Notes: a model not told the origin generated them from the sequence alone. Counted from the stretch's first letter, positions 7,727 to 16,690 are shown. The stretch is 64,000 nucleotides of DNA from Rhizobium sp. SEMIA4064 (GCF_003025035.1 NZ_PYJN01000019.1:124001-188000), one strand, 5' to 3'. A program made the numbers and translations.

Positions 7727-8188
7727 TTAGTTTTCGGGTGAGGCCTTCGCGACATCGCCGATCGTGATTTGTCTCAGTCCCTGGCGCAGAGTTGCGATGT
7801 TTGCGCCCCCGTTTAACTGCTCGAATTCTTGCTGGGCCTTCTCCCAGAGAGGTTCCGCTCTCTTGTGCAGGAGACGGCCGTCCTTGGTGAGTTCAACGAT
7901 ACGAACCCTGCGATCTGCAGGAGACGGCTTGATGCTAACGAACCCGTCGCGTTCCAGGAAGCCGACCATCTTTCCCATCGCCGTCCGCTCGATATCGAGC
8001 CGCTCGGCAAGAACGTTGACCGTGGCACCGTCAGCCTCCTCGAGAGCCGCCAAAATCAGAAACTGCGTGATGCGCAGCCCGACTGGCTCAAGATGGTCAT
8101 CGTAAAACCGCGTGATCTGTCGGCTCGCCTTTCTCATGGCGGAGCAGTTGCACTGATCGATTCCAAGCGGTTGGTTGGCCGACAACAT
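7727..8188 (-). CDS. MarR-family transcriptional regulator
   Basis: A 153-residue winged-helix regulator with the MarR layout: N-terminal dimer helix, ITQFLILAALEEADGATVNVLAERLDIERTAMGKMVGFLERDGFV forming the helix-turn-helix and recognition helix (about 40-85), the DRRVRIVELTKDGR wing and a C-terminal dimerisation helix. MarR proteins generally repress neighbouring genes and respond to small aromatic ligands. It is the last of four minus-strand genes (NmrA-like, unknown, SDR, MarR) and the palindromes at 10378-10425 ahead of the first gene are plausible operators. The start has AGGAAA eight bases upstream. Confidence 0.9.
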   Translation of the reverse strand: MLSANQPLGIDQCNCSAMRKASRQITRFYDDHLEPVGLRITQFLILAALEEADGATVNVLAERLDIERTAMGKMVGFLERDGFVSIKPSPADRRVRIVELTKDGRLLHKRAEPLWEKAQQEFEQLNGGANIATLRQGLRQITIGDVAKASPEN

Positions 8189-8282
8189 TTTAATTTCCTT
8201 TCGATTTCATTCTTTACCCGAGCCATGGGCGCGAAGCCCAAGGAAGCCCCGCGTCCCATAGCAATTCCCGGCATCGCCGGAT

Positions 8283-8999
8283 TTAGAATAGCCCCTCCGG
8301 TGGGGCGATGTAGCCGGGCACTTCGTCCGCAAGTGTGCTCTTCAGCAGCACCGTCCCTTGATCGGCCATGATCTCGCTCTTGCCAGCGGCGAGTGCGTCA
8401 TAGGTCTGGCGCACAACATCCTCCGGGCTGGCCTTCGGCACGTCGATGCCGCTGGTCAGATCGGTATCCACGAATCCGACATGCAAGCCAAGGACCTCGA
8501 TGCCGCGATCGCGAAGGTGGAAGCGAAGCTGGTTCGTATAGCTCCACGCCGCCGCCTTTGATGCCGCATAAGGTGTCAGAAAGGGCCGCGGAAGCCAGAC
8601 GATGTCGGACAGCACATTGATGATGGCGGCATGTGGTTTGGCCGACAGGATTTGCTCGAAGGCCTGCGAGACGCGCACCACGCCATAATAATTGGTATCA
8701 AAGAGGCGCTGCGACTGCGCTTCGACATCATCTGCCAAAGGCCCGTTGATTAGGGCGGCGATCCCTGCATTGTTGATCAATAGCGTCGTATCCGTTGCCA
8801 GTTCCGCGGCTGCGGCGATCGATGCTTTATCCGTGACATCGATTTTGACCGGGACCATGCCCGGCTCATTGAAGCCGCTCGTGTTGCGCATGCCCGCATA
8901 GACCTTCGATGCTCCGCGGCGGAGTGCCTCGCGTGCGAAGGCTAGGCCCAGGCCACGATTGGCACCGGTGATGAAGACTGTGTTGTTGGCGATGTCCAT
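8283..8999 (-). CDS. short-chain dehydrogenase/reductase
   Basis: A 238-residue classical SDR. The Rossmann motif TGANRGLGLA (about 10-19), NNAG (about 77-80), the catalytic Ser in NVLSDIVWLP and the Tyr-x-x-x-Lys in PYAASKAA are visible. SDRs oxidise or reduce alcohols and carbonyls with NAD(P)H; the substrate is not apparent. AGGAAAATTGCT precedes the ATG at 8999, which fixes the start although the frame is open to 9023. It sits in a minus-strand run with the MarR regulator 94 bases downstream and an NmrA-like reductase upstream, suggesting a regulated group dealing with reactive carbonyl or quinone compounds; that role is inference. Confidence 0.9.
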   Translation of the reverse strand: MDIANNTVFITGANRGLGLAFAREALRRGASKVYAGMRNTSGFNEPGMVPVKIDVTDKASIAAAAELATDTTLLINNAGIAALINGPLADDVEAQSQRLFDTNYYGVVRVSQAFEQILSAKPHAAIINVLSDIVWLPRPFLTPYAASKAAAWSYTNQLRFHLRDRGIEVLGLHVGFVDTDLTSGIDVPKASPEDVVRQTYDALAAGKSEIMADQGTVLLKSTLADEVPGYIAPPEGLF

Positions 9000-9069
9000 A
9001 GCAATTTTCCTTTCTGGGGCCACAGGTCAGCGTAGAGATGTTTGTCGCTGGCCTGGCGATCGGTTGGGT

Positions 9070-9444
9070 TCAAAGAAAAATGTCTTCGGGCAACTGCCCG
9101 GAGAGCGCCCCGCGCAAATGGGCGGCGAGTGATAGAACCGAGCCAAGCGGGCTCATCCGCACGCTGACCCGGGGCACCGAGCCGTCGGAGGCGTGATCGA
9201 CGACCACGACGGCGGTCAGCCTCTCCCCGTTCGTCAGAACGGCCTCATATTCGAGGAAGAGCCGGGAGCCGACGACCTGAAGGAACGTCGGCGTCTGCGA
9301 AGGATAGAAGGTTCCGACGGCATTCACGGCGAGCCTGATCTCGTCGCGTCCGATGACGGAACCTCGCAACACGGAGCTGGTCAGCTCCGCGTCGGCGGTC
9401 AGGTCGTCCAGAAAGGGATGACGTTCATCTTGAGCATGTGACAT
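9070..9444 (-). CDS. small protein, possible NTF2/SnoaL-like fold
   Basis: A 124-residue protein of unknown function. The middle (GTFYPSQTPTFLQVVGSRLFLEYEAVLTNGERLTAVVVVDHASDG) has the alternating hydrophobic strand pattern seen in NTF2-like or SnoaL-like cone folds, in which a gene of this size would fit, but no catalytic motif is recognised. It lies between the SDR and the NmrA-like gene in the same direction (30 bases from the latter), so it probably shares their operon and their substrate. The start has no close alternative; AGATTCTACA precedes it without a strong ribosome-binding site. Confidence 0.65.
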   Translation of the reverse strand: MSHAQDERHPFLDDLTADAELTSSVLRGSVIGRDEIRLAVNAVGTFYPSQTPTFLQVVGSRLFLEYEAVLTNGERLTAVVVVDHASDGSVPRVSVRMSPLGSVLSLAAHLRGALSGQLPEDIFL

Positions 9445-9474
9445 TGTAGAATCTCCGATTTGTCTTCGTGGAAT

Positions 9475-10356
9475 TCACGCGAAGGCGGCGCGATTGTTGG
9501 AGACAAATTGCTGGACCGAGAGCGCCGGAGTTCCGGTAATCGTCTCGACCACATCATTGGTTCCCGAGAAGATGCCGTCGCGATAGTTCTGGGCGACTTC
9601 GACGAGGTGCTGCACAAGGAACGGCGGGAACTTGTAGAGATTTTCCATCTTGCCCTTGAACGCCTCTATCGAGGACGGCGCATATTCGATCTTCGCACCA
9701 AGCGCCTCGCTCATGACGGCGGCGATCTCCGTGTGGTTCATCTCGACCGGACCATGGAGCCGATAGATCCTGCCTTCATGCCCCTTCGGATTCGCCAGCA
9801 CATGAGCGATCACACGACCCTGATCATCGGAGGAGATGGGCGCGTGCCGCCCGCTCTCAAAGGGGAACTCGATCTTCTTTGTGGCCCAGATTTCCTTTGC
9901 GAAATGGGGATAGACGAGCCAGTCGGCAAAGAAGGTCGGGCGAAGATGCGTCGTCGGAACACCTGACCAGTCGAAGACCCGCTCGGATATCCAGTGGTCC
10001 TGAGCTGCATGGCTTGCCGACTCCCGGCGCGCCGAAATCTGCGACATGTTGACGATCGCGGTAACACCGGCCTCCTTTGCAGCCTGTGCAAAATAGGCCG
10101 AAGCGCCAAGGATGCCTGGTGCGATCGGGTGAAGAAAATAGGCCGACCGGATGCCTTCCATGGCCGCCCTAATGTGATCGATGTCTGTGAAATCGCCGAC
10201 GGCGATATCGACACCGCGCTGCCTCAGCGCCGCCGCCCGCTCATCGTCCGAGCGCACATAGGCACGCACACTTTTACCCATCTTCAGGAGTTCGTCGATA
10301 GCGGCGCCTCCGGTCCGTCCCGTTGCACCGCTTACAAGTATCTCAGCCTCGCTCAT
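9475..10356 (-). CDS. NmrA-like NAD(P)-binding reductase
   Basis: A 293-residue atypical short-chain protein. The N-terminal SGATGRTGGAAIDELL (about 7-22) is the glycine-rich dinucleotide site, and the rest matches the NmrA/quinone-oxidoreductase-2-like family (AYVRSDDERAAALRQRG, NMSQISARRESASHAAQDHW, HLRPTFFADWL). Members either reduce quinones or sense redox cofactors. The ATG at 10356 has GGAGAA eight bases upstream and is preferred to the further upstream TTG-type extension. It is the first gene of the minus-strand group, 22 bases downstream of the triple palindrome at 10378-10425. Confidence 0.87.
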   Translation of the reverse strand: MSEAEILVSGATGRTGGAAIDELLKMGKSVRAYVRSDDERAAALRQRGVDIAVGDFTDIDHIRAAMEGIRSAYFLHPIAPGILGASAYFAQAAKEAGVTAIVNMSQISARRESASHAAQDHWISERVFDWSGVPTTHLRPTFFADWLVYPHFAKEIWATKKIEFPFESGRHAPISSDDQGRVIAHVLANPKGHEGRIYRLHGPVEMNHTEIAAVMSEALGAKIEYAPSSIEAFKGKMENLYKFPPFLVQHLVEVAQNYRDGIFSGTNDVVETITGTPALSVQQFVSNNRAAFA

Positions 10357-10377
10357 AATCGCTTCTCCATCGTTAAA

Positions 10378-10425
10378 TAAGAGCATATGCTCTTACTTAT
10401 ATCGATATAGGAGCATATACTCTTA
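10378..10425. promoter_or_regulatory. triple palindromic operator
   Basis: TAAGAGCATATGCTCTTA (10378-10395) is a perfect 18-bp palindrome. A second copy, TAGGAGCATATACTCTTA (10408-10425), matches 16 of 18 bases and begins exactly 30 bases later. TATATCGATATA (10398-10409), a 12-bp palindrome, lies between them. Thirty bases is about three DNA turns, so two dimers would bind the same face. The position directly before the NmrA-like gene of a MarR-ending gene group makes MarR autoregulation the simplest reading. Confidence 0.65.
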
Positions 10426-10440
10426 TCGTCGAGGTTTTTT

Positions 10441-10557
10441 ATGAACGCACACTTCGCCTTGATGGATCGAAGGGGAGAGGTCGATCACCATTGGTTGCAA
10501 TTGTTGCCGAATACCGCAAAATGCGTGACTGGACGCCCGCCCTTTCGCCGCCTATAA
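10441..10557 (+). CDS. possible 38-residue small protein
   Basis: An ATG preceded by GAGG and six T residues opens a 38-codon frame ending TAA TAA, just beyond the triple palindrome and divergent from the NmrA-like gene. Predicted product is basic and His-containing, with no recognised motif. The ribosome-binding site and position beside an operator are the only support; it may be chance. Confidence 0.22.
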   Translation: MNAHFALMDRRGEVDHHWLQLLPNTAKCVTGRPPFRRL

Positions 10558-10871
10558 TAATTTTGTGAAACCGAACTCCGGTACGTGCCCTCAGCTACCC
10601 AAAGGCAACGCATTTTGGGGACTGAAGCGGCAAAATCTCACAGGACCGGAGCGTTCGGGAAGATAGTCTCAGAGATAAACGTTACGGCGGGCATAGCTGT
10701 CGCGCCGGGGTAACTCTTGCGTGACTACGTTCTTGAATCACTGTTTTGCCGTACTTATCTACACGTTGGTTTAGTGCGGGGTCTTCACGACCTGCACGCC
10801 TTGGTCTGCTTCGCAAAGGGCGCGCAATACGTCTCCAGAAGGGGCCAGATCTCGAATAGGAGGGTGCATTC
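10558..10871 (+). promoter_or_regulatory. rpoH upstream region with candidate promoter
   Basis: No gene is seen here. TTGAAT (10733-10738), 17 bases, then TATCTA (10756-10761) forms a housekeeping-like promoter about 110 bases before rpoH. The same stretch read as CTTGAA (10732-10737), 16 bases, CTTATCTA (10754-10761) resembles a heat-shock sigma promoter, so self-activation is possible. Confidence 0.4.
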
Positions 10872-11780
10872 ATGACCCGTAATACCTTGCCGTCCATTAC
10901 CGCCGGTGAAGCCGGCCTCAACCGCTATCTCGACGAGATTCGCAAGTTCCCGATGTTGGAGCCGCAGGAAGAGTACATGCTCGCCAAGCGCTACGCGGAA
11001 CATGCAGACCGTCAGGCTGCGCATAAGCTCGTCACAAGCCATCTGCGCCTCGTGGCGAAGATTGCCATGGGATATCGCGGCTACGGCCTGCCGATCGGCG
11101 AGGTCGTGTCGGAAGGCAATGTCGGCCTGATGCAGGCCGTGAAGAAGTTTGACCCGGAACGTGGCTTCCGCCTGGCAACCTATGCCATGTGGTGGATCAA
11201 GGCCTCGATCCAGGAATATATCCTGCGTTCGTGGTCGCTGGTGAAGATGGGCACGACCGCCAATCAGAAGCGTCTGTTCTTCAACCTGCGCCGCCTGAAG
11301 GGCCGCATCCAGGCCATCGATGACGGCGATTTGAAGCCGGAACATGTTACGGAGATCGCCACGAAGCTGAAGGTCTCCGAGGAGGAGGTCGTTTCGATGA
11401 ACCGCCGCCTCTCGGGCGACGCATCGCTGAACGCGCCGATCAAGGCCGCCGAGGGCGATTCCGGCCAGTGGCAGGATTGGCTTGTCGATGATCACGACAG
11501 TCAGGAAGACGTGCTGATCGAGCAGGACGAGCTTGATACGCGCCGCCGCATGCTGGCACGCGCCATGAGCGTCTTGAACGACCGCGAACGCCGCATCTTC
11601 GAGGCTCGCCGTCTCGCAGAAGACCCTGTGACGCTGGAAGACCTCTCGGCCGAGTTCGATATCAGCCGCGAGCGCGTCCGCCAGATCGAAGTCCGCGCCT
11701 TCGAAAAGGTGCAGGAAGCCGTGCAGAAGGACGCGCTGGAACGCGCAAAGGCATTGCGTGTGGTCGAAGCCACCGCATAG
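10872..11780 (+). CDS. rpoH: heat-shock sigma factor RpoH
   Basis: A 302-residue sigma-32. Region 2 (LVTSHLRLVAKIAMGYRGYGLPIGEVVSEGNVGLMQAVKKFDPERGFRLATYAMWWIKASIQEYIL, about 52-117) and region 4 (FDISRERVRQIEVRAFEKVQ, about 255-274) are intact, and the RpoH box (NQKRLFFNLRRLKGR, about 131-145) distinguishes it from RpoD. It directs RNA polymerase to chaperone and protease genes during heat stress. Rhizobia usually carry two rpoH genes; I cannot tell which copy this is without comparison. It is preceded by AGGAGGGTGCATTC, a strong ribosome-binding site, and followed by a terminator, so it is a single-gene unit. Confidence 0.96.
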   Translation: MTRNTLPSITAGEAGLNRYLDEIRKFPMLEPQEEYMLAKRYAEHADRQAAHKLVTSHLRLVAKIAMGYRGYGLPIGEVVSEGNVGLMQAVKKFDPERGFRLATYAMWWIKASIQEYILRSWSLVKMGTTANQKRLFFNLRRLKGRIQAIDDGDLKPEHVTEIATKLKVSEEEVVSMNRRLSGDASLNAPIKAAEGDSGQWQDWLVDDHDSQEDVLIEQDELDTRRRMLARAMSVLNDRERRIFEARRLAEDPVTLEDLSAEFDISRERVRQIEVRAFEKVQEAVQKDALERAKALRVVEATA

Positions 11781-11810
11781 TGCTTCCGGTTATTACCGAA
11801 TGAATTCAAC

Positions 11811-11843
11811 AAAAAGGCGGACCGCAAGGCCCGCCTTTTTTTG
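11811..11843 (+). terminator. rpoH terminator
   Basis: AAAAAGGCGG (11811-11820) pairs with CCGCCTTTTT (11831-11840), with a long T tract, 31 bases past the rpoH stop. Confidence 0.9.
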
Positions 11844-11864
11844 ATTCCGGCAGTTTGAGACCGC

Positions 11865-14252
11865 TTACTGGCCGCTCGAAGCGACGCCGCCAAGCGCCTG
11901 CCACTCGGCGATCGCCTTGTTGAAGGCGTCTGTACCGCTCGGCCCCTTCTCCATGGTCAGCAATGCGCGACGGCCATTGCGATAGACCACGGGAATATCC
12001 ATCCAGTTGCGGGTTTTCAGGAGGTCGAGATTGGTCTTGCGCGCATCCGGAAAATCGTTGAGCGCGACCATATAGACGTCGTCGGTCACCTTGGCCGGCA
12101 CAGCGACTAGGGCGTCGCCACGATCCTGCTCCGTCGACTTGAGCGCAATGCGTTGCACGCTGTCGATGGCGCCGCCTTCGAAATTCGGCGGAACCTGGAA
12201 AGCGAGCTCAACCAGATGGCTTGCCGGCAAAGAGGCATCGGTATTGCGCGACACTGTAATTGTCGCCGTCAGGCCGCGCTCGGGCACATTGATGAGGCCC
12301 TGGACGGACGGTTCCGGCCGGCCATCCTCACCCTTGCCTTCCTGCAGAGACCAGGTGACCGTGCCTTCGAAAGCCGTGGGCGACGTCTGGCCGAGACGCT
12401 CCTCATAGAGGAACACCTTCTGCCCATCCGTTACCGGCGCCGTCTGCTGTTGGGTCGCTGGCTGCTGCTGTTGGGTGGCAGGCGGCTGCTGGGCAGGAGC
12501 CGATGCCTGCCGGTCGGTCGACGGCGGTGTCGTGGTCGGCGCGGTCGCGGCAGGAGCCTGCGCGGCATTCGCATTGTTGGCGGGTGCGGTTGCCCCTCTT
12601 GTCGGAGCAGCAGCGGCCACATTCTGTTCGGCCACGGACTTGCCTTCAGCGACACCCGGCTGTCCGCCCGCTGCCGGGCCTTCATCCTCTTCCGCGCCGT
12701 TCGCCATCAGGCGCTGCGTGAACTTGGAGTTGACCGTGTTGGCGTCGTTGTCGAGCGAGGCGACATTGGTGTTGCCGGCCGCCGGCTGCTGCGTGGCGGC
12801 GTTGTTTTGCGCCGGAGCAGTCGCGCCCGGCGCGGAAGCGGCAGGCGCATTCGTGGCCGGAGCGGTCGTATTGTTGTTCTTAGCCGTCTCGGTGGCGGGA
12901 GTGGTCGCAGTCTTCGGCGCCGAACTGATGAGGTCGGCGACCATCTTGTTGAGCGCTTCGCGGTTCCGCCAGGCGGCATAGCCGCCGCCGGCGACGATCG
13001 CGAGACCGACCAGTGTCAGGATAATACCGGTCACACCGAAGCGGCGGCGCTTCGGCTCCATGCGGAAGCTCTTGCCCTGCAGCTTCGATGCCATGGCCCG
13101 GCTGAGATCCGGCGGAACGGCAGGACCGCCGCCACGGTCTCCCTCGGCGAATTTGTTGAAGCCGGCGAGCTCCTTGAGCTCGCGCCATCCATCTTCGGCC
13201 GCATCATTCTTCGGCGTTGCCTTGGGCGAGGAATGCACATCGGCGAAGAGATCGACATCGTCAAAAGCGTTGTCCGGCATCTGCCGGCCAGGCTGCGCCG
13301 GCTTGACGGCTGGCGCCGGCACCGATTGCAGCTCCTCGAAAACATCTGCATCCCAGGCAAAGGCCTTGTCGCTCGCCGGTGCTTTCGCCGTGGGGGCCGG
13401 CTCTACCGGATGGCCGAAGACGGCCGGGGCAAAGGCGGCAGCGGGCATGACGGCTGCCGTCACCGGCTCGGATTCAGCCCGCTTTGCCCGCGCATCGACC
13501 TCGGCCCAAATCTCCTCGACCTGGCTCATAACATTATCGGCTGGCGCCTGATGAACAGCATGCGTCTGCGGAGCGACATATTCGGGCTCGGCGGCAACCG
13601 CCGGCACCTCCTCCGCATAATGCTCCGGCTCTTCCTGATGCACATGCTCTTCGACAGGCTCCGCATAGGCCTCGTCGTGATGAACAGCCGCGGGTGCCTG
13701 CTCCTGCGGCGCGTCGACCCATTCCTCTACCGGCTGATGCTCCTCCGCGGCCTGATGCTGAGCATGCACGGGCTCCTCATAGACGGGCTCCTCGTAAGCA
13801 GGCTCTTGATGGACTGGCTCTTGGTAGGCGGGTTCCTCGTGTACCGGCTCTTCATATACCGGCTCTTCGTGCAAGGGCTCGGAAGCGGCAGGCTCCTCAT
13901 GCGCGTGAGCCTCCTGATGGGCCGGCTCCGGTTCCTCGGCATGGTGTTCCTGCGCAAGATGATGCTCTTCAGCGGGCTCATGTTGCGGCTCCTCCTGCAC
14001 CGAAGGCGCTTCCGCTACCGGCTCTTCAGCCAGCGGCAACGCCTCCGCATGCTCAGCTTCTACCTCGACGATCGCGGCTTCCAGCTTGTCGAGCTGACGG
14101 CGCAGCATCTCCTCCGGCGGGCGCGGCTTCATGCTCTCAAGCTGCCGCTGAACGGCACCACGAGCCCGCTCGTAAACCTTGACCCGCATCTCGGGAGTGT
14201 TTTCGGCCAGGCCGTCAACGGCCCGGCGAATGACTGCTACAAAATCCGCCAT
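11865..14252 (-). CDS. large repeat-bearing bitopic membrane protein, unknown function
   Basis: A 795-residue protein in three parts. Residues 1-400 are cytoplasmic by prediction: a helical N-terminal segment (1-70), then a Glu/Pro/His/Ala-rich disordered region including seven consecutive five-residue repeats of the form E-P-(V/A)-(Y/H)-(E/Q) at about 129-163. A single membrane helix lies at about 405-427 (FGVTGIILTLVGLAIVAGGGY) after a basic KRRRF. The rest is periplasmic: an Ala/Thr/Pro/Gln-rich linker (about 445-625) and a folded C-terminal domain (about 630-795, with VFLYEERLGQ, GTVTWSLQEG, HLVELAFQVP). No enzyme motif is seen. It lies upstream of purA's end, in the same direction. Rhizobial relatives are annotated hypothetical; a sensing or scaffold role across the envelope is a guess. 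Confidence 0.8.
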   Translation of the reverse strand: MADFVAVIRRAVDGLAENTPEMRVKVYERARGAVQRQLESMKPRPPEEMLRRQLDKLEAAIVEVEAEHAEALPLAEEPVAEAPSVQEEPQHEPAEEHHLAQEHHAEEPEPAHQEAHAHEEPAASEPLHEEPVYEEPVHEEPAYQEPVHQEPAYEEPVYEEPVHAQHQAAEEHQPVEEWVDAPQEQAPAAVHHDEAYAEPVEEHVHQEEPEHYAEEVPAVAAEPEYVAPQTHAVHQAPADNVMSQVEEIWAEVDARAKRAESEPVTAAVMPAAAFAPAVFGHPVEPAPTAKAPASDKAFAWDADVFEELQSVPAPAVKPAQPGRQMPDNAFDDVDLFADVHSSPKATPKNDAAEDGWRELKELAGFNKFAEGDRGGGPAVPPDLSRAMASKLQGKSFRMEPKRRRFGVTGIILTLVGLAIVAGGGYAAWRNREALNKMVADLISSAPKTATTPATETAKNNNTTAPATNAPAASAPGATAPAQNNAATQQPAAGNTNVASLDNDANTVNSKFTQRLMANGAEEDEGPAAGGQPGVAEGKSVAEQNVAAAAPTRGATAPANNANAAQAPAATAPTTTPPSTDRQASAPAQQPPATQQQQPATQQQTAPVTDGQKVFLYEERLGQTSPTAFEGTVTWSLQEGKGEDGRPEPSVQGLINVPERGLTATITVSRNTDASLPASHLVELAFQVPPNFEGGAIDSVQRIALKSTEQDRGDALVAVPAKVTDDVYMVALNDFPDARKTNLDLLKTRNWMDIPVVYRNGRRALLTMEKGPSGTDAFNKAIAEWQALGGVASSGQ
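13764..13868 (-). repeat. tandem 15-bp coding repeat
   Basis: Codes for the seven (E/Q)-P-(V/A)-(Y/H)-(E/Q) units in the large membrane protein. The DNA units (GGCTCCTCATAGACG, GGCTCCTCGTAAGCA, GGCTCTTGATGGACT and so on) are alike but not identical, so copy number could vary by slippage yet has not done so recently. Confidence 0.7.
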
Positions 14253-14313
14253 CAGTACTTTCTCATGATGCCCGGCACGTGGCTGAACCGGGATTCGTCA
14301 TTGATCCGCGACA

Positions 14314-15609
14314 TTAGCCCTCAAAGGGATCGGTCACAAGTATGGTGTCTTCGCGCTCCGGGCTGGTCGAAAGCAGCGCGACAGGTGCGCCGATCAGCTC
14401 TTCGACCTGCCGGACATACTTGATCGCCTGTGCCGGCAGATCAGCCCATTTGCGCGCGCCGACAGTCGATTCCTTCCAGCCTTCGAGCGTGATGTAGATC
14501 GGCTCGACGCGGGCTTGCGCCGCCTGGCTCGCCGGCAGGTAGTCGATCTCATTACCGTCGAGCTTGTAGCCGACGCAGATCTTCAGCTCGTCAAGACCGT
14601 CGAGCACGTCGAGCTTGGTCAGCGCAATGCCGGTAATGCCGGAGGTCTTCACGGTCTGGCGAACCAGCACGGCATCGAACCAGCCGCAACGGCGCGGGCG
14701 ACCGGTGTTGACACCGACCTCGCGGCCGACCGTCGACAGATGCCGGCCGATCTCGTCATGCAGTTCGCACGGAAAAGGTCCTTCGCCGACGCGCGTCGTA
14801 TAGGCCTTGGTGATGCCCAGCACATAGCCGAGCGCCGTCGGCCCGAGGCCGGAACCGGCGGCTGCCTGCCCAGCCACGGTATTCGACGAGGTCACGAAGG
14901 GATAGGTGCCGTGGTCATTGTCGAGCAGAGCGCCTTGGGCTCCTTCGAAGAGGATACGCGCGCCTGCCTTGCGCTGCTCGTCGAGCAGCCGCCAGACCTG
15001 GTCGATATAAGGAAGAATGTCTTCGGCGACGGAGGTGAGTTCCTCGTGCAGGGCATCGAAGGAAATTTCGTCCAGGCCCATGCCGCGGCGCAGCGCGTTG
15101 TGATGCGTCAGCAGCCGATCGATCTTGGCCGGCAGCGTTTCCGGTTCAGCAAGATCGATAACGCGGATGGCACGGCGGCCGACCTTGTCTTCATAGGCCG
15201 GGCCGATGCCGCGGCGCGTCGTGCCGATCTTCGTGCCGCTGTTGGAGGCCGCATCTTCGCGCAGGGCATCGAGGTCACGATGCAGCGACAGAATCAGCGG
15301 AGCGTTTTCGGCGATGCGCAGTACGTCAGGCGTCACCGCAATGCCCTGAGCGCGCAGCTTTTCGACTTCGGCGACGAAATGATGGGGATCGACGACGACG
15401 CCATTGCCGATGACGCTCAGCTTGCCGCGAACGAGGCCCGAGGGCAGCAGCGCGAGCTTATAGCTGATACCGTCGACAACCAGCGTATGACCGGCATTGT
15501 GCCCGCCCTGAAAGCGCACAATCACATCGGCACGTTCCGAAAGCCAGTCGACAATCTTGCCCTTGCCTTCGTCACCCCATTGCGAACCGATCACAACTAC
15601 GTTCGTCAT
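14314..15609 (-). CDS. purA: adenylosuccinate synthetase
   Basis: A 431-residue enzyme, the usual PurA length. The N-terminal [20 protein letters not shown] contains the GDEGKGK phosphate loop with the catalytic Asp; [48 protein letters not shown] and [12 protein letters not shown] are all PurA signatures. It condenses IMP with aspartate using GTP, the first committed step to AMP. The frame is open to 15663, but the motif begins at the ATG at 15609, preceded by GGAGAA, and this is the family start. The large membrane protein gene follows 61 bases downstream. Confidence 0.97.
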   Translation of the reverse strand: MTNVVVIGSQWGDEGKGKIVDWLSERADVIVRFQGGHNAGHTLVVDGISYKLALLPSGLVRGKLSVIGNGVVVDPHHFVAEVEKLRAQGIAVTPDVLRIAENAPLILSLHRDLDALREDAASNSGTKIGTTRRGIGPAYEDKVGRRAIRVIDLAEPETLPAKIDRLLTHHNALRRGMGLDEISFDALHEELTSVAEDILPYIDQVWRLLDEQRKAGARILFEGAQGALLDNDHGTYPFVTSSNTVAGQAAAGSGLGPTALGYVLGITKAYTTRVGEGPFPCELHDEIGRHLSTVGREVGVNTGRPRRCGWFDAVLVRQTVKTSGITGIALTKLDVLDGLDELKICVGYKLDGNEIDYLPASQAAQARVEPIYITLEGWKESTVGARKWADLPAQAIKYVRQVEELIGAPVALLSTSPEREDTILVTDPFEG

Positions 15610-15835
15610 TTCTCCATTCCCGCTTCCTGCGCGCAGAGGCGCGCCTTGCTCAAACCCGCGCATCTATAAAACTTTGTTTTTGGGAAAGCGACCCTGTTGT
15701 CTCAGGAGATTCGGCTTTTTACGTGACGAATCAGCGCGCCCAACAGGATTTTTCCCATCGGTGCGCGTTCACCTGCAAAATATTGGTGCTCGGCCAGGCA
15801 GCAGAATCAATCGTCTGGCCGCCAAAGAGCGACGT

Positions 15836-16690
15836 TTAGCCGAGTTCCAGCGTGGTCACGGCAAAGACCCGGTCAAGTGTGGTTTTGGGTGCTGCACCAC
15901 GATACATTCGTGCCGTCTCGAACACCGGCGACAGCCCGAAGGCTTCGGCAAGCTCTATCGCTTCGGCATTGTCTGCAGGCACATCCAGATAGACAGGCCG
16001 CCCCTTCGCCTCGGGCACCAGCTTGGCCAGCAAATCCAGCGCCACATCGGAACTGTTCGCAAACAGCGGGCCGACCTTGTATCCCTCGAAACAGCGCCTA
16101 ATCGTGCCGTAGCCCCGGATTTTGCTGCCGCTGCCGACCATGACGGATTTTCGTTTTTCCGGCGCGCCGCACCAGGCCGTGATGAAGGAATAACGCAGCC
16201 CCGGGAAAATGGCGGCATCATACCTGAGCAAGCCTTCGAGCTTGTCCTGCGTGACCGGACCGACATCCGCACTCGCTCCGCCTTTATCAGGCATTTTCGG
16301 GATGCCGCCATAGCGCAGGGTGCGATAGGCCGTCTCAAAGCCGTGGCGACGGTAATTTTCTTGCTGTGCGACGACGCCGTCGAGACCGATGGTACGATGG
16401 CCCGCGAACGCCATGCCCTTCTTCCATAGCGCCTTGCCGTAACCCTTGCCGCGAAATTCGGGATGGACCATGTAGAGGCCGAGAAAGGCGAAGCTTTCGC
16501 CATAACGCACGACGGAAATGCAGCCGACCGGCACTTCACCGATCGTACCCATAAAGAAGCCGGCAGGATCCGCCTCCCAAAAGGCAAGGGCATCATCGAC
16601 ACCGGGATTCCATCCCTCTTGCCGCGCCCATTCGAGAGCGAGCTCCAATTCCCCAGCCCGCATTGTACGCACGGCAAAAGTTGACTTCAT
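15836..16690 (-). CDS. two-domain GNAT acetyltransferase
   Basis: A 284-residue protein. Residues 1-135 form a GNAT fold with the acetyl-CoA motif VHPEFRGKGYGKALWKKGM (about 75-93), and residues 150-284 form a second GNAT-like half (GYGTIRRCFEGYKVGPLFANSSDVALDLL, VYLDVPADNAEAIELAEAFGLSPVFETARMYRG) of the Acetyltransf_18 type. Such proteins N-acetylate amines or amino groups; the substrate is unknown. It stands alone between purA and the CodA-like gene, all on the minus strand. Confidence 0.88.
   Translation of the reverse strand: MKSTFAVRTMRAGELELALEWARQEGWNPGVDDALAFWEADPAGFFMGTIGEVPVGCISVVRYGESFAFLGLYMVHPEFRGKGYGKALWKKGMAFAGHRTIGLDGVVAQQENYRRHGFETAYRTLRYGGIPKMPDKGGASADVGPVTQDKLEGLLRYDAAIFPGLRYSFITAWCGAPEKRKSVMVGSGSKIRGYGTIRRCFEGYKVGPLFANSSDVALDLLAKLVPEAKGRPVYLDVPADNAEAIELAEAFGLSPVFETARMYRGAAPKTTLDRVFAVTTLELG

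Noticed and set aside
12153..14423. A 756-codon open frame antisense to the large membrane protein
   Set aside because: Its product is Arg/Leu-rich low complexity, the shadow of a GC-rich repetitive gene on the other strand; no motif or ribosome-binding site.
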